From NCBI RefSeq assembly GCF_001083785.1, contig NZ_LAVL01000021.1, positions 1 to 64,000 of the forward strand: a stretch of DNA of 64,000 bases. Reading direction: 5' to 3'. The first letter of the stretch is position 1. The number at the start of each line of letters is the position of its first letter. The notes beneath the pieces are model-generated. The model had not been told where the DNA came from, made no database searches, and worked only from the letters and a program-made list of their open reading frames with translations. Both the position numbers and the translations under genes were made by a program. This DNA is from Nonomuraea sp. SBT364 (GTDB lineage: Bacteria; Actinomycetota; Actinomycetes; Streptosporangiales; Streptosporangiaceae). Shown here one piece after another: positions 41,112 to 50,193 of this stretch.

Positions 41112-42607
41112 TGACCTGGGAACACTACTACCGCGTCGAACCCGTCCCGCCCTACACCGACCTGCAACGCGGCTTCTCCGCGGAACTGGCGGACCCGGCC
41201 TGGATGCTCGGCCGGCAGTGGCAGATCGGCGAGCACGCCGGCGAGGACGCCTCAACCCCCGTGCTGGTCAAGGTGCCCGTGGCACGCACACCGCTGGAAC
41301 CGGTGGCCGGCCTGGACCCGGCCGTCGTGCCCGCAGAAGCACTGCTGGAAGGCTCCGCGGAGGACTGGTGGACGATCGGGCGGCGCATCCGGGTCGGCCG
41401 CGCCTTCGCCGGCACGTTGTCGTCGGCACAGCGGGCTGCCGCCGCCCTCGGCACACTGCCGGAGCCTTACGGCGACGCCTTCGCCGGCGAGGTGGACGGG
41501 CGAGAACTGGCCCGCAACGGCCTGCTCGACATGACCCACCCCGAACTGGCCGGGCTGTCGCAGCGGCCGGACTTCTGGCGGTCCGACACCCTCACCCACG
41601 AGTGCGACGTGCCGGTCGGCGGCACCACCCTTCAGATCACCGCCCACGACGGCGGGGACGTCGACTGGTACACCGCCGACGCCACCGGTCCGCTGGCCGC
41701 GCCCGCCTTCACCACCCTGCACGTAGTGCCGCAACGGCTGCAGTACCCGGGCGCCCCCGGCCCGCGCTGGTGGCAGATCGAAGATGGCGCGGTCGACATC
41801 GGCGGCTTCCCGCCGGACCGCGCGCACCTGGCCACCGCCCTGCTGATCGAGCTGATCTGCGACCACGCCAACGACTGGTTCACCTTCCCGGTGCCCACCC
41901 CGCGGACGGAACCCGGACAGGATCCGAGCCCGACCTCCGGCGTCGTGGTCAGCCTGGGCACCGCACTCGTGAAGGACGCCTTCGACGACGAATGGGAACT
42001 CACCATCCCGCCGGGCCCGGCAGATCCACCCGCGGGACCGGACGAGGCTCCCGGCCCCTGGTCGTTGTTCCGCACTGCCGGGCTCGATCGTTCCTCGCTG
42101 GTTGTGTGGCCGACCGCGACGACACCGCTCACCGGACCAGTCCTCGACGACGTGCTGCTCGGCGTGGACGAGGACGCGAACGTGCTGTGGGCGGCGGAGC
42201 TGCGCGCGAACGGCAGCGACCGCGCGCTCTCGGGCGACAGCGCGGCTGCGCTGCAGGAGACCCAGCGCACCGGCACCCGTAAGTTCACCTGGCGCGCCTC
42301 CACCACCCTGCCGGAGCACTGGCATCCCTACCGGATCGAGCACCACTCGTCGCGGGTGTTCGTGCAGGGCGTGGTGAACGGGCGAGAACCCGCCACATCC
42401 GAATTGCTCGGCGCCGGCAAGGGCCATGTGCTGGCGGCCACCGCCGTGCCGAACCAGGGCATGCGGCTGGAGCGCCGGTACGTGCTGGCGCGCGACACCG
42501 AGGGAAAACCCGTGTTGTGGCGCCAGCGACGACGGCTGCCCTTGCTGGCGGGGCCCGTCTCACATCTCAGGTTCGACCTGCTCCAGGAAAGCCCCCCATT
42601 GCACTGA
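41111..42607 (+). CDS. LGRQWQ-motif protein of unknown function, fourth gene of the DUF6603 operon
   Basis: 498 residues. The start overlaps the previous stop (TGATG). Near the N-terminus it has the striking motif LQRGFSAELADPAWMLGRQW with QIGEHAGEDASTPVLVKVPV; this (LLA/GRQWQxGEFxGEDAxSPV) recurs in uncharacterised proteins next to giant genes like the one before. The remainder is mostly beta: ICDHANDWFTFPVPTPRTEP, FDDEWELTIPPGP and RIEHHSSRVFVQGVVNGREP. No signal peptide, membrane helix or known active site. It ends the operon, with a 153-bp gap to the convergent MFS gene. Confidence 0.7.
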   Translation: MTWEHYYRVEPVPPYTDLQRGFSAELADPAWMLGRQWQIGEHAGEDASTPVLVKVPVARTPLEPVAGLDPAVVPAEALLEGSAEDWWTIGRRIRVGRAFAGTLSSAQRAAAALGTLPEPYGDAFAGEVDGRELARNGLLDMTHPELAGLSQRPDFWRSDTLTHECDVPVGGTTLQITAHDGGDVDWYTADATGPLAAPAFTTLHVVPQRLQYPGAPGPRWWQIEDGAVDIGGFPPDRAHLATALLIELICDHANDWFTFPVPTPRTEPGQDPSPTSGVVVSLGTALVKDAFDDEWELTIPPGPADPPAGPDEAPGPWSLFRTAGLDRSSLVVWPTATTPLTGPVLDDVLLGVDEDANVLWAAELRANGSDRALSGDSAAALQETQRTGTRKFTWRASTTLPEHWHPYRIEHHSSRVFVQGVVNGREPATSELLGAGKGHVLAATAVPNQGMRLERRYVLARDTEGKPVLWRQRRRLPLLAGPVSHLRFDLLQESPPLH

Positions 42608-42760
42608 ACGTCGGCCTCGCCGAAGAGTGGGCGCGCCCCTCGGATTTAGGCGGGGCCGCTGCTCCCCAGAGTCGGGGGTCGGAGTGTGGCGGAACGGAAA
42701 ACGTACGCTGGGTCTCGTTCCCGCAACTCATCGCTGGCGCAGATGAGGTTGCTTCCTACG

Positions 42761-44233
42761 TCATCGGGTGAGCTCCTCCGCGGCTGCGGATTCGGCTGTG
42801 GGAGCCGGCCGGTTCTTCATGGTCAGGGCCAGGAGGATTGCGCCGGCGGTGAATACGGCTGCGACAGTAAAGGCCGCGGTGACTCCCTCGGTGAGGACCT
42901 GGTGGGCCGGTCCACGCGAGGCGCGCGTGGCTGCGCCGAACACCGTGACGAGGATGGCCAGCCCCAGCGCACCACCAATCTGCTGCATGACATTGAGCAG
43001 GCCGGAGGCGGCACCGGCATCCTCGGCTCGGATCCCGGAGGACAACACTGTGGTGGCTCCAACCAGCAAGATGCCCATGCCAAGACCGGCAATCATCATG
43101 GGGCCGAGTAGCGCCGTAGCGTAGTCGGCCTGGGGCGTCAGCTGCGTCATCCACAGGAGGGCCAGGCTGATCGCCCCGGCACCGAGGCCAATCAGCGTCT
43201 TGGCACCCAGGCGCGGCAGCAGCCGGGCTGCCACACCGGAAGACGCCAGAATCACGAGGGCCAGCGGCACGAAGGCGAATCCCGCCTGCAGAGGGCTGTA
43301 CCCGCGGACCTGCTGCAGGAACTGGGTGAGAAAGAAGAACATGCCATTGCCAGCGGCCAGGACGAACAGCAGCACGACGTAGCCGCCGGCGCGGTTGCGG
43401 TCAGCGAATAGCCGCAGCGGGACGATCGGCTGCCGGGCACGGGACTCGACGGCCACGAACAGGACCAGCAGGATGGCGGCCACGCCGAGCGCGCCGAGCG
43501 TGACCACGTCGCCGAAGCCCTGCTCAGCGGCGCGGATGAAGCCATAGACGAGGGCGGTCATGCCAAGCGTCGAGGTCAGCGAACCCGCCAGATCGAAGCG
43601 GCCCGGGTGGCGATCGGTCTCGGTGATGAACAGCGGGGCCAGGATCAGCAGGACGACGCCGATCGGCACGTTGATGAACAGCACCCACCGCCAGGAGATC
43701 CAGTCGGTGAGCATGCCACCGGCGATGAGGCCGATCGCGGCGCCGGAGCCGGAGACCGCCGCGTAAGCCCCCAGCGCCCGAGCCCTGCGTGCAGGGTCCG
43801 GAAAGCCTACGGTGATGAGGGCGAGCACGGTCGGTGCGGCAATGGCAGCGCCGATCCCCTGACCGGCTCGGGCCGCCAGCAGCATCCCAGCCGACGTGGC
43901 CAGCCCTCCGGCCAGTGAGGCGAGGGTGAAGATGACGACCCCGCCGATGAGAGCCCGCCGTTGGCCGACGATGTCGCCCACGCGACCGCCGAGCAGCAGC
44001 AGACCGCCGAAGGCCAGCATGTAGGCATTGAGCACCCAGGACAGGCCGGCCGCAGACAGGCCGAGGTCGTGCTGGATGTCGGGGAGGGCGATGTTCACCA
44101 CGTTGGTGTCCAGGATGAACATCGTCTGACAGATCAGAACGATGGCGAGCACCAGGCCGGGGTGGCGCTGGGGGCGGGAGGCGCCGGCGGGCCCGGATCC
44201 CGCTGTCGCCACGTGCGTGCTCTGTTCGGTCAT
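42761..44233 (-). CDS. DHA2-type MFS efflux pump under TetR control
   Basis: 490 residues from the ATG at 44231-44233, chosen for the GAGGAG-type ribosome site just upstream. About 14 helices. Motifs: ICQTMFILDTNVVNIALPDI (D1), GGLLLLGGRVGDIVGQRRAL (A), SGSGAAIGLIAGGMLTDWIS with WRWVLFINVPIGV (C). It belongs with the EmrB/QacA-like proton antiporters exporting drugs or metabolites. It is divergent from the TetR gene at 44339, with two operator dyads between. Confidence 0.92.
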   Translation of the reverse strand: MTEQSTHVATAGSGPAGASRPQRHPGLVLAIVLICQTMFILDTNVVNIALPDIQHDLGLSAAGLSWVLNAYMLAFGGLLLLGGRVGDIVGQRRALIGGVVIFTLASLAGGLATSAGMLLAARAGQGIGAAIAAPTVLALITVGFPDPARRARALGAYAAVSGSGAAIGLIAGGMLTDWISWRWVLFINVPIGVVLLILAPLFITETDRHPGRFDLAGSLTSTLGMTALVYGFIRAAEQGFGDVVTLGALGVAAILLVLFVAVESRARQPIVPLRLFADRNRAGGYVVLLFVLAAGNGMFFFLTQFLQQVRGYSPLQAGFAFVPLALVILASSGVAARLLPRLGAKTLIGLGAGAISLALLWMTQLTPQADYATALLGPMMIAGLGMGILLVGATTVLSSGIRAEDAGAASGLLNVMQQIGGALGLAILVTVFGAATRASRGPAHQVLTEGVTAAFTVAAVFTAGAILLALTMKNRPAPTAESAAAEELTR

Positions 44234-44262
44234 GGCACTCCTCAGGATGGTACGCAACGAAA

Positions 44263-44314
44263 CGAGGAAGGTCCTCGGTTTTCTCGTGAGCTAAAATACG
44301 AGGAGGTTCCTCGT
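44263..44314. promoter_or_regulatory. Two TetR operator dyads
   Basis: CGAGGA-AGG-TCCTCG at 44263-44277 and ACGAGGA-GGT-TCCTCGT at 44298-44314 share the core CGAGGANNTTCCTCG-like palindrome, centred 36 bp apart. They lie between the divergent pump and TetR genes. This is a textbook arrangement for a repressor controlling both directions. Confidence 0.85.
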
Positions 44315-44338
44315 TTGGCAAATGTGTGGAGGGTTCCC

Positions 44339-44926
44339 GTGGTGGATCGATCAACGCAGGCCCGGCCCGTAGGGCGCAAAGATGCGCGACGCAATTACGA
44401 GCGGCTCTTGACGACCGCCCGGACGGCTTTCGCCGAGCACGGCGTTGGCGCCTCCTTGAACGACATCGCGCGCACCGCCGGTGTCGGTAACGTGACCCTC
44501 TACCGGCACTTCCCGACCCGCCAGGCACTATTGGAGGCATTGCTGGGCGAAAGCCTGCGCGGCCTGAAAGCCCGCTCAGATGAGCTGCTCGCCTCCCCAT
44601 CCCCGCACCAGGCCCTGGCCACTTGGCTGACGGCTGCGGTCGAGCACGCCATGGCCTACCGCGGCCTGGTCGACGCCCTCGTCGAGAGCCTCGCTGACCC
44701 CACATCCGAGCTCCACGCCACCTGCCAAGCCGTCAAGGCCGCTGGGGCGCAACTACTGACCAGAGCCCAGCACACAGGGACGATCCGACCCGATATTGAC
44801 GCTTCCGCTCTTTTCTCCCTGATCGCTTCAGTCGCCTGGGCGGCGGAGCGGAGCCCCGCACATCGTGATCAGCTTCTGGCCGTCATGTTCGACGGGCTCC
44901 ACCGCCGGGTAGACGAGCGGGCCTAA
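44339..44926 (+). CDS. TetR-family repressor of the adjacent pump
   Basis: 195 residues from the GTG at 44339 (GGAGGG five bases upstream; the next GTG at 44342 is equally possible). HTH: YERLLTTARTAFAEHGVGAS with LNDIARTAGVGNVTLYRHFP. The C-terminal domain has HQALATWLTAAVEHAMAYRG and TIRPDIDASALFSLIASVAW, the C-terminal pattern of TetR proteins paired with MFS pumps. Intact. The 217 bases after it (44927-45143) hold nothing recognisable. Confidence 0.9.
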   Translation: MVDRSTQARPVGRKDARRNYERLLTTARTAFAEHGVGASLNDIARTAGVGNVTLYRHFPTRQALLEALLGESLRGLKARSDELLASPSPHQALATWLTAAVEHAMAYRGLVDALVESLADPTSELHATCQAVKAAGAQLLTRAQHTGTIRPDIDASALFSLIASVAWAAERSPAHRDQLLAVMFDGLHRRVDERA

Positions 44927-45143
44927 ACCTGCTGGTCCAATGAGGTGTGAACGGCGCAGCAAGCGAGCGGCGCCCGTGCCCTGTTGCGGAATAGCCTTCA
45001 CTATCGATGGCACAGTGCCAGGAGATCGCAGCACACTGGATCGTCTCCGGCACGATGTCGATCATATGTATGACGACGGAGACAACCTGGTGACGTGCTA
45101 AACGAGACGGCACGCGTGCGGTGAGCCACCGCGGCGTTCCTGG

Positions 45144-46751
45144 CTAGATGTCGCGCCAGACCACAGGCATGCGCACCAGCGCGATCCTGGCGTCGGTCCA
45201 CACCCCCGGGGAGATGCGATCATCGTCGGCGAGCTGGCGCAGCGCGGTGTCGAGGTCGTCGAACACGTGCAATGCGTCCGCGGCCGGTCTCGGCGATGCC
45301 GGTCCGCCATTCCGCGCTTGCTCCTTGCACCGCAGAGCGTCGCGCAGCGCCTGGAAGGTGACGATCTCGTACACCATCCGCACCACCCGCCGGCGCCCGC
45401 GCTTGTCGTTCTTGAACACCAGGTCCTCCCACGCGCCGGACGTGCCGCGGTGCTCGGGCACCGTCTCGCCGCGCGGGTAGTAGGTGGTGTTGCCCGCCTT
45501 GGCGTAGCGGCGGATCAGCTCCAGCGCGCGGATCACCGGCTGGTAGGCGGTGTTGGTGCTCTTGAACTCCAGCGTCTCCAGCAGCGCGATCAAGCCACGC
45601 CGGTAGTGGTTGGTGTAGGAGGCGCGCAGCGTGGTCTGGACCGTGGTCCGGTAGGCCGGGCCTTTGGTCTTGGACTCGTGGACCAGGTCCTTGAGCGTTT
45701 GCTCGCCGCCGGTGACGGCAGGGAAGATGACCGCGCGGACCGAGTCGTCGGGATGCCCGAGGGCGGCGTCGGCGACCTTGAACAGGATGTTCTCCTTCCC
45801 GGTCACCCGCTTGAACGCGTTGATCAGCTCCTTGGTCACCTTGCTGTCGGGCCGCGCCTTGATCCGATGCACGGTGGCGATCAGCAGCTCGACCAGGGTG
45901 TCGGTGATCTCCCGTTCCCGCTCGTGGATGAGCGCCGCCAGCAGCAGGACCGTGAGCTCGCGCGGATGCGTGCGCATGTGCGAGGGCGCCTCCACCGCCG
46001 CGCGAGTCCTCCAGGCCGCCAGCACCTTGGCCGGCACGTCGGCGAACAACCCCGGAGGTAGCTCGATCGAACGCACCGCGGCCAGCTTGCGGATCTCAGT
46101 CATCATCGACTCCAGGCTCACGTTGCCCGGCGCCGACTTGATGAAGGCCAGCAAGGCGAAGTCGTTGTCATCGTCGGCCGGCGACTGGTCGCCGTCGCCC
46201 GACTCCTCGCTCACCACGTCGCGCTCCTTGTCGAAGTCGACCAGCCCGCAGATGCGCTGCGTGGTCTCGCTGCTCAACCGGGAGGGGATCCGCAGAGACC
46301 AGGTGACCTCCGCGTTGTGCAGCGCCGAGGCGACGATCCGAGAGATCCGCCCGGGCGTGGGCGGCTCGATCCTCTCCTCCCGCAGGTGCTTCAGTAGCTC
46401 TTCCCGCACCCGCTCGGAACGTCGCTCGGCCTGCGCGACGTTCTCGGCCAGCCACCCCGTCACCTTCGTGGCGTCCGCAGTCGTACGGGTGCGGAAGCCG
46501 AGGTGCGTGCGGATCCGATTGCGGTGGTACTCGATCGTAGAGCCGGACCACTCGTAGAAGCCGAGCTCCGAGGCGGGCACCTGGACCTGCTTGGCGACGT
46601 GCTCGACGACCTGGTCAAGCAGCTCCGAGCGGCCGCGTGGGAAGCGTCCGTACTGCGTGCAGAACTTCAGCAAGATCGCGAAAGCGAGGCGGGTAGCGCT
46701 GCTCGACCAACTCGTCGATGTGCATCGGGGTGCGTCATGTCCGCCCAACAT
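45144..46751 (-). pseudogene. Tn3-family transposase, DUF4158 type, missing the DDE domain
   Basis: A 535-codon open frame covers the N-terminal half of a ~1000-residue Tn3 transposase: AFAILLKFCTQYGRFPRGRS, QVPASELGFYEWSGSTIEYH, VAKLWSLR-like TWSLRIPSRLSSETTQRICG and HPRELTVLLLAALIHERERE. The last ~120 residues look rearranged relative to the family, and the frame stops before any catalytic DDE motif. The first ~25 residues are also unlike the family start. There is no partner resolvase. The frame is long enough to be translated but cannot encode an active transposase. Confidence 0.8.
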
Positions 46752-46799
46752 TGACCAGGCAAGTCACAACAAGATCAACGCCGTTTGGGGCTCATGACA

Positions 46800-46990
46800 T
46801 GTTTCTTACCGGCACCCCAAGTTCCTGCCCCAGGAGCTGGGCTTCGGTTCCGGGATGACCTGCTGGACACGCCTACGCGACTGGCACCAGGCCGGCGTGT
46901 GGGAGACGTTGCACCGGATGCTGCTCGCCGAACTGCACACCGCCGGTCAGCTCGACTGGTCCAAGGCGATGATCGACAGCTCACACGTCC
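46800..46990 (+). pseudogene. IS5-family transposase N-terminal fragment
   Basis: The frame reads PKFLPQELGFGSGMTCWTRL then RDWHQAGVWETLHRMLLAEL, GQLDWSKAMIDSSHV. This is the conserved N-terminal block (W/F..LP.ELG.GSGMTCWRRLRDWQ.AGVW..L...LLD) of actinomycete IS5 transposases, running up to the first catalytic Asp in IDSSHV. It ends abruptly near 46990. The strand is opposite to the IS5 C-terminal remnant at 29883-30260, and the two are not one split gene. Confidence 0.75.
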
Positions 46991-47087
46991 GGCATCTGAC
47001 GCGGCCACCATCGCCAGCGCCGTTGCGTTGCTTCCTGGACTTCCCGGTGGCGCCTACGACCCCGTAGCCGATACTCGGGCGCGACGC

Positions 47088-47297
47088 TCAGGAGTCGCGG
47101 CGGGCATTCCTTCGCGGCGCGATGAAGACGAGCCAGAGGACCAGACCCAGGAGCGGACCTAGCGCGACACCGTAAGTGACGTTGTCGAAAAAAGCCCCGA
47201 CGACGACGCCGAAGAGAAGGCCAAATGCGATCCAGATCCCGAGATTTGCCCAGATTCCGAGACCTGCGGCGGGCGGGGGCGTGTTGTTGCTCGTCAT
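47088..47297 (-). CDS. Small two-helix membrane protein
   Basis: 69 residues from the ATG at 47295-47297, with GGGAGAG upstream. After a short Pro-rich start there are two hydrophobic stretches, GIWIAFGLLFGVVVGAFF and a VALGPLLGLVLWLVFIA segment, then a basic tail RRNARRDS. This is typical of the small DUF-type membrane proteins of actinomycetes; no function can be given. It lies before the ABC operon on the same strand, separated by 111 bp. Confidence 0.65.
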   Translation of the reverse strand: MTSNNTPPPAAGLGIWANLGIWIAFGLLFGVVVGAFFDNVTYGVALGPLLGLVLWLVFIAPRRNARRDS

Positions 47298-47408
47298 TGC
47301 ATCTCTCCCAAGGACGCGGGCGGACAGGGCTGACAATCTGGCGGCCCATCACGGCGGAGTTGGCGTTCGCGTTGTGCGGTGTCCGGAGCGGCCGAGTGCC
47401 CGCCGCGC

Positions 47409-48104
47409 CTACGCCGTGGCACGGCGCATGAGCCCGTACCCGCCGACCGCGAACGCGGCGGCCACCAGGACCGGCCAGCCGGCGAGCAGCGCCGTGGGGG
47501 ACTGGTCGAGCAACCAGCGGCCGATCGCGTGCCATTGCCGGGCCCACGTGATCAGCGCGGCGGCCAGCCCGAGCGCTGTGAACGCCAGGGTGAGGCCGGC
47601 GAGGACGCCGGTGGTGCCCCAGCGCAGGTGCAACGTGCCGAGCAGGATCCCGAGGTGGGTCACGACCAGCATGGGTACCGCGTACCCGAGCAGGAGCAGC
47701 ACCGGGTTGGCGTCATCCATGAACGGCAGGCCGAAGAAGCGCATCCCCACCCCCCAGTAGCCGGTGGCCTGTTCCACGGCGCGCAGCAGGCAGAGCACCA
47801 GCGCGTAGACCACCGACTGGACGACCGCGAGCAGCGACCAGGCCAGGTAGAACTCCCGGCGGGTCACGCTCATGCCCAGCGCGTACGGGAAGATCTGGGT
47901 GACCGAGACGGCGGCCATCCCGATCGCCATGCCGCACAGGCTGACCAGGCCGCCGGTGGTCGTCACGCCGTCGCCCGGGTCGTAGTTCGCCATGAAGCTC
48001 AACAGGTTGATGCCGAACGCGACGGCCATCATGCTCCACGTCCAGCCCACGATCTGCGGCCAGGCCGGCATCTGGAGACGGGCCACCTGACGGATGCGGT
48101 TCAT
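47409..48104 (-). CDS. ABC transporter membrane subunit
   Basis: 231 residues with six hydrophobic segments (MMAVAFGINLLSFM, TGGLVSLCGMAIGMAAVSVT, FYLAWSLLAVVQSVVYALVL, LLLLGYAVPMLVVTHLGILL, VLAGLTLAFTALGLAAALIT and the C-terminal one). It starts inside the stop of the ATPase gene (ATGA), so the two form one transporter. It is the third gene of a gntR-ATPase-permease operon of the YtrABC type. Substrate unknown; such systems often respond to cell-wall antibiotics (family knowledge). Confidence 0.85.
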   Translation of the reverse strand: MNRIRQVARLQMPAWPQIVGWTWSMMAVAFGINLLSFMANYDPGDGVTTTGGLVSLCGMAIGMAAVSVTQIFPYALGMSVTRREFYLAWSLLAVVQSVVYALVLCLLRAVEQATGYWGVGMRFFGLPFMDDANPVLLLLGYAVPMLVVTHLGILLGTLHLRWGTTGVLAGLTLAFTALGLAAALITWARQWHAIGRWLLDQSPTALLAGWPVLVAAAFAVGGYGLMRRATA

Positions 48105-49006
48105 CGGGCGGCCTCCCGGTCCGCCGGCGCCGTTGTCATCGGCGGTACGGTCAGGTGGACCACGAGTTGCTGCAACGACAGCGGCTCCAGCTCGACGTTG
48201 AGCGTCTGCGCGAGCGCCTTCGCGTGCGGTCCGAGCCCACCGAGGATGGTCGACCGGACCAGGCCGCTCAACCGCTCGCGGTGCAACTCGGTGCGTCCGG
48301 CGGCGAACCCGTCCACGGCCTCCGCCCGTCCGGTGGCCGCCACCGCCCGCCCGCGCAGGTCGTCGGCGTCCTCATCGAGCAGCAGCCGGCCACGGTCGAT
48401 GAGCAGCACCCGCTCGACCAGATCGCTCACCTCGTCGATGAGGTGGGTGGACAGCACCACGGTGCGGGGATGCCCGGCGTAGTCGGCGAGCAGGCGGTCG
48501 TAGAAAAGCTGCCGGGCGGCCGGGTCGAGCCCGAGGTACGGCTCGTCGAAGAACGTCAGGGGCGCCCGCGCGGCCAGCCCGACGGTCACGCCGAGGGCCG
48601 ACAGCATGCCCCGTGAGAGCCTGCGGACCAGCCGCCCGGCCGGTAGCTGGAAGTCCGCGGCGAGGCCGTGCGCGAACGTGTCGTCCCAGTTCGCAAACAG
48701 CCGGCGTGCGGCGCGAAAGACGTGGCGCACGGTGTAGACGTGGGGGTAGCGCTGGCTCTCCCGGACGAAACAGACCTTCGACAGGACGGCCGGGTTCTCC
48801 ACCGGTGGCGCGTCGAAGACCGACACGTTCCCCGACGACGCGAACGCCTGCCCGGTGAGGATCTGCATCAGGGTGGTCTTGCCCGCCCCGTTGCGCCCGA
48901 GCAGGCCATAGATCGTGTGCTCGGCCAGCGCGAAGCTCACGTCGTCGAGCGCCGTGACGTCACCAAAGCGCTTGGTCACCCCGTGTGCCGTTACCACCGC
49001 CGTCAT
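48101..49006 (-). CDS. ABC transporter ATP-binding protein
   Basis: 301 residues. Walker A is GLLGRNGAGKTTLMQILTGQ (near residue 35), the Q-loop region is KVCFVRESQRYPHVYTVRHV, and the signature RRLSRGMLSALGVTVGLA is followed by Walker B APLTFFDEPYLGLD and the H-loop VLSTHLIDE. All catalytic elements are intact. The ATG overlaps the GntR stop and its own stop overlaps the permease start. It probably energises the adjacent permease. Confidence 0.93.
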   Translation of the reverse strand: MTAVVTAHGVTKRFGDVTALDDVSFALAEHTIYGLLGRNGAGKTTLMQILTGQAFASSGNVSVFDAPPVENPAVLSKVCFVRESQRYPHVYTVRHVFRAARRLFANWDDTFAHGLAADFQLPAGRLVRRLSRGMLSALGVTVGLAARAPLTFFDEPYLGLDPAARQLFYDRLLADYAGHPRTVVLSTHLIDEVSDLVERVLLIDRGRLLLDEDADDLRGRAVAATGRAEAVDGFAAGRTELHRERLSGLVRSTILGGLGPHAKALAQTLNVELEPLSLQQLVVHLTVPPMTTAPADREAAR

Positions 49007-49377
49007 CCCAGCTCCCTCCCGACAACCGCACCGAATGAATCGATCATCTTCATCAGCTCGTCGTGGCCGATGCCGAGCTTGCGCGCCTCGGCGAGCAGGG
49101 GTTCCACGTACTGTTCGGTGAACCGTTCCCGTCGCCGCTCGCGCAGCCTGGCCCGGGCCCCACCGGCGACGAACATGCCGATGCCGCGGCGTTTGTAGAG
49201 CGTTCCCTCCGACACGAGCTGGTTGACGCCCTTGGCCGCGGTGGCCGGGTTGATCCGGTGAAAGGCGGCAAGCTCGTTGGTGGACGGGGCCTGGGCCTCC
49301 TCCACCAGCGACCCGTCGATGATCGAGTTCTCAATGAGCTCGGCGATCTGAAGGAAGATCGGTCGGTCGTCGTCCAT
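49003..49377 (-). CDS. GntR-family regulator (YtrA subfamily)
   Basis: 124 residues, short as in the YtrA subgroup. HTH: IFLQIAELIENSIIDGSLVE, then APSTNELAAFHRINPATAAK and GVNQLVSEGTLYKRRGIGMF. The C-terminal ~40 residues (RRRERFTEQYVEPLLAEARK) form a dimerisation helix pair. It is the first gene of the ABC operon and likely represses it via the dyad at 49397-49422. Confidence 0.92.
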   Translation of the reverse strand: MDDDRPIFLQIAELIENSIIDGSLVEEAQAPSTNELAAFHRINPATAAKGVNQLVSEGTLYKRRGIGMFVAGGARARLRERRRERFTEQYVEPLLAEARKLGIGHDELMKMIDSFGAVVGRELG

Positions 49378-49396
49378 CGTTGGCTAGCCGCCCAAC

Positions 49397-49422
49397 TGGT
49401 TAGCTATATGTGTAACTAACCA
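49397..49422. promoter_or_regulatory. GntR/YtrA operator
   Basis: TGGTTAG-N12-CTAACCA is a perfect 7-bp dyad lying 20 bp upstream of the GntR start, in an AT-rich patch (ctatatgtgtaa). The spacing and position fit autorepression by a YtrA-type GntR dimer. Confidence 0.8.
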
Positions 49423-49592
49423 TGCAACCTTGCGCCGCGGCTGTCAAGCCGAGGGCCCATGTAGGAGTGGAACGCTGAACCGGGTTTGGTGTCACATCGG
49501 TTGACGCTGTGCGGGATGATGATCGGCGGCGGCCCTGTCGTGATCTCTGGCGGGAGTCTCTGACCAGCCGATCTCTACAGGAGAGGTGCCTC

Positions 49593-49805
49593 ATGGCCCT
49601 GCCGGCGATGATGGCGGAGCAGCGTGCGAAGGCGGCCGAGGCGCGTACAGCGCGGCGTGCGCTGTTGGCGGAGGTGGCCTGCGGCGCGGTGAGCGTGGCG
49701 GAGGTGTTCGCGCGCAGCGGGCAGGATCTGGCGGGCAGGACCCGGGTGGTTCAGGTCCTGCGGGCCGTTCCCGGGTACGGGCCGGCCAGGATCTTCGCGC
49801 AGTAG
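49593..49805 (+). pseudogene. Integration host factor (mIHF)-like protein, truncated
   Basis: 70 codons with a strong ribosome site (AGGAGAGG). The sequence MALPAMMAEQRAKAAEARTA and VFARSGQDLAGRTRVVQVLR follows the actinobacterial integration-host-factor layout (MALPxLTxEQRxxALxKAAEAR...). Family members are ~105 residues. Here the helix-hairpin-helix DNA-binding part is lost after VPGYGPARI, where a DinB-type gene fragment begins on the other strand. A TTGACG (about 49501) may belong to its promoter. If expressed, it would lack most DNA contacts. Confidence 0.65.
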
Positions 49806-50178
49806 GCTGCACGGGCTTCCTCGTCGATCTGCTCCTCGTATTCGGGGCGCAACCCGGTCCGGCCGTCGAGGCCCTCGCGCAGGATGTCGGCGTGCCCGGC
49901 ATGCCGGGTGGACTCGACGAGGACGTGGACCATGATGGCGAACAGGTTCGTGTGCCAGGCCGGCGTTGACTCCGGCCACCACGGCACGTGGCCCGGGGCG
50001 TCGAGGGGAAGCTCGTTGATCGTCGCGTCCGAGTGTTCCCACGTGCGCCGGTAGAACCCGATGATCTGTTCGCGGGTCTCGTCCTCGGTCGCCCAGTGGC
50101 TGCCGTCGGAGTCCTGCCACCGGGGCAGGGGTTCCGGGGAGGGCGGTCGAAGACCTCGCCGTCGGTGAACGGTGTGCG
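49794..50178 (-). pseudogene. DinB/DUF664-family protein fragment
   Basis: The minus strand reads LPRWQDSDGSHWATEDETRE, QIIGFYRRTWEHSDATINEL and HVPWWPESTPAWHTNLFAIM, then HADILREGLDGRTGLRPEYE. This is the second half of a DinB-like (DUF664) metal-binding helical bundle, with the histidines of VHVLVESTRHAGHAD. A one-base loss near 50150 shifts the frame of the 5' part (GEVFDR). The 5' end is cut near the resolvase gene. Confidence 0.7.
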
Positions 50179-50193
50179 GAGTAGATTTCGACA

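Noticed and set aside
30353..42607. Contractile injection system or phage-tail cluster
   Set aside because: No sheath, tube, baseplate, spike or AAA+ protein is encoded. Gene sizes alone do not support it.
44883..45113. 76-codon minus-strand frame after the TetR gene
   Set aside because: It overlaps the TetR 3' end and shows neither a ribosome site nor a motif.
29883..46990. One IS5 element split into the pieces at 29.9 kb and 46.8 kb
   Set aside because: The two pieces are on opposite strands and come from clearly different IS5 lineages, so they are separate remnants.
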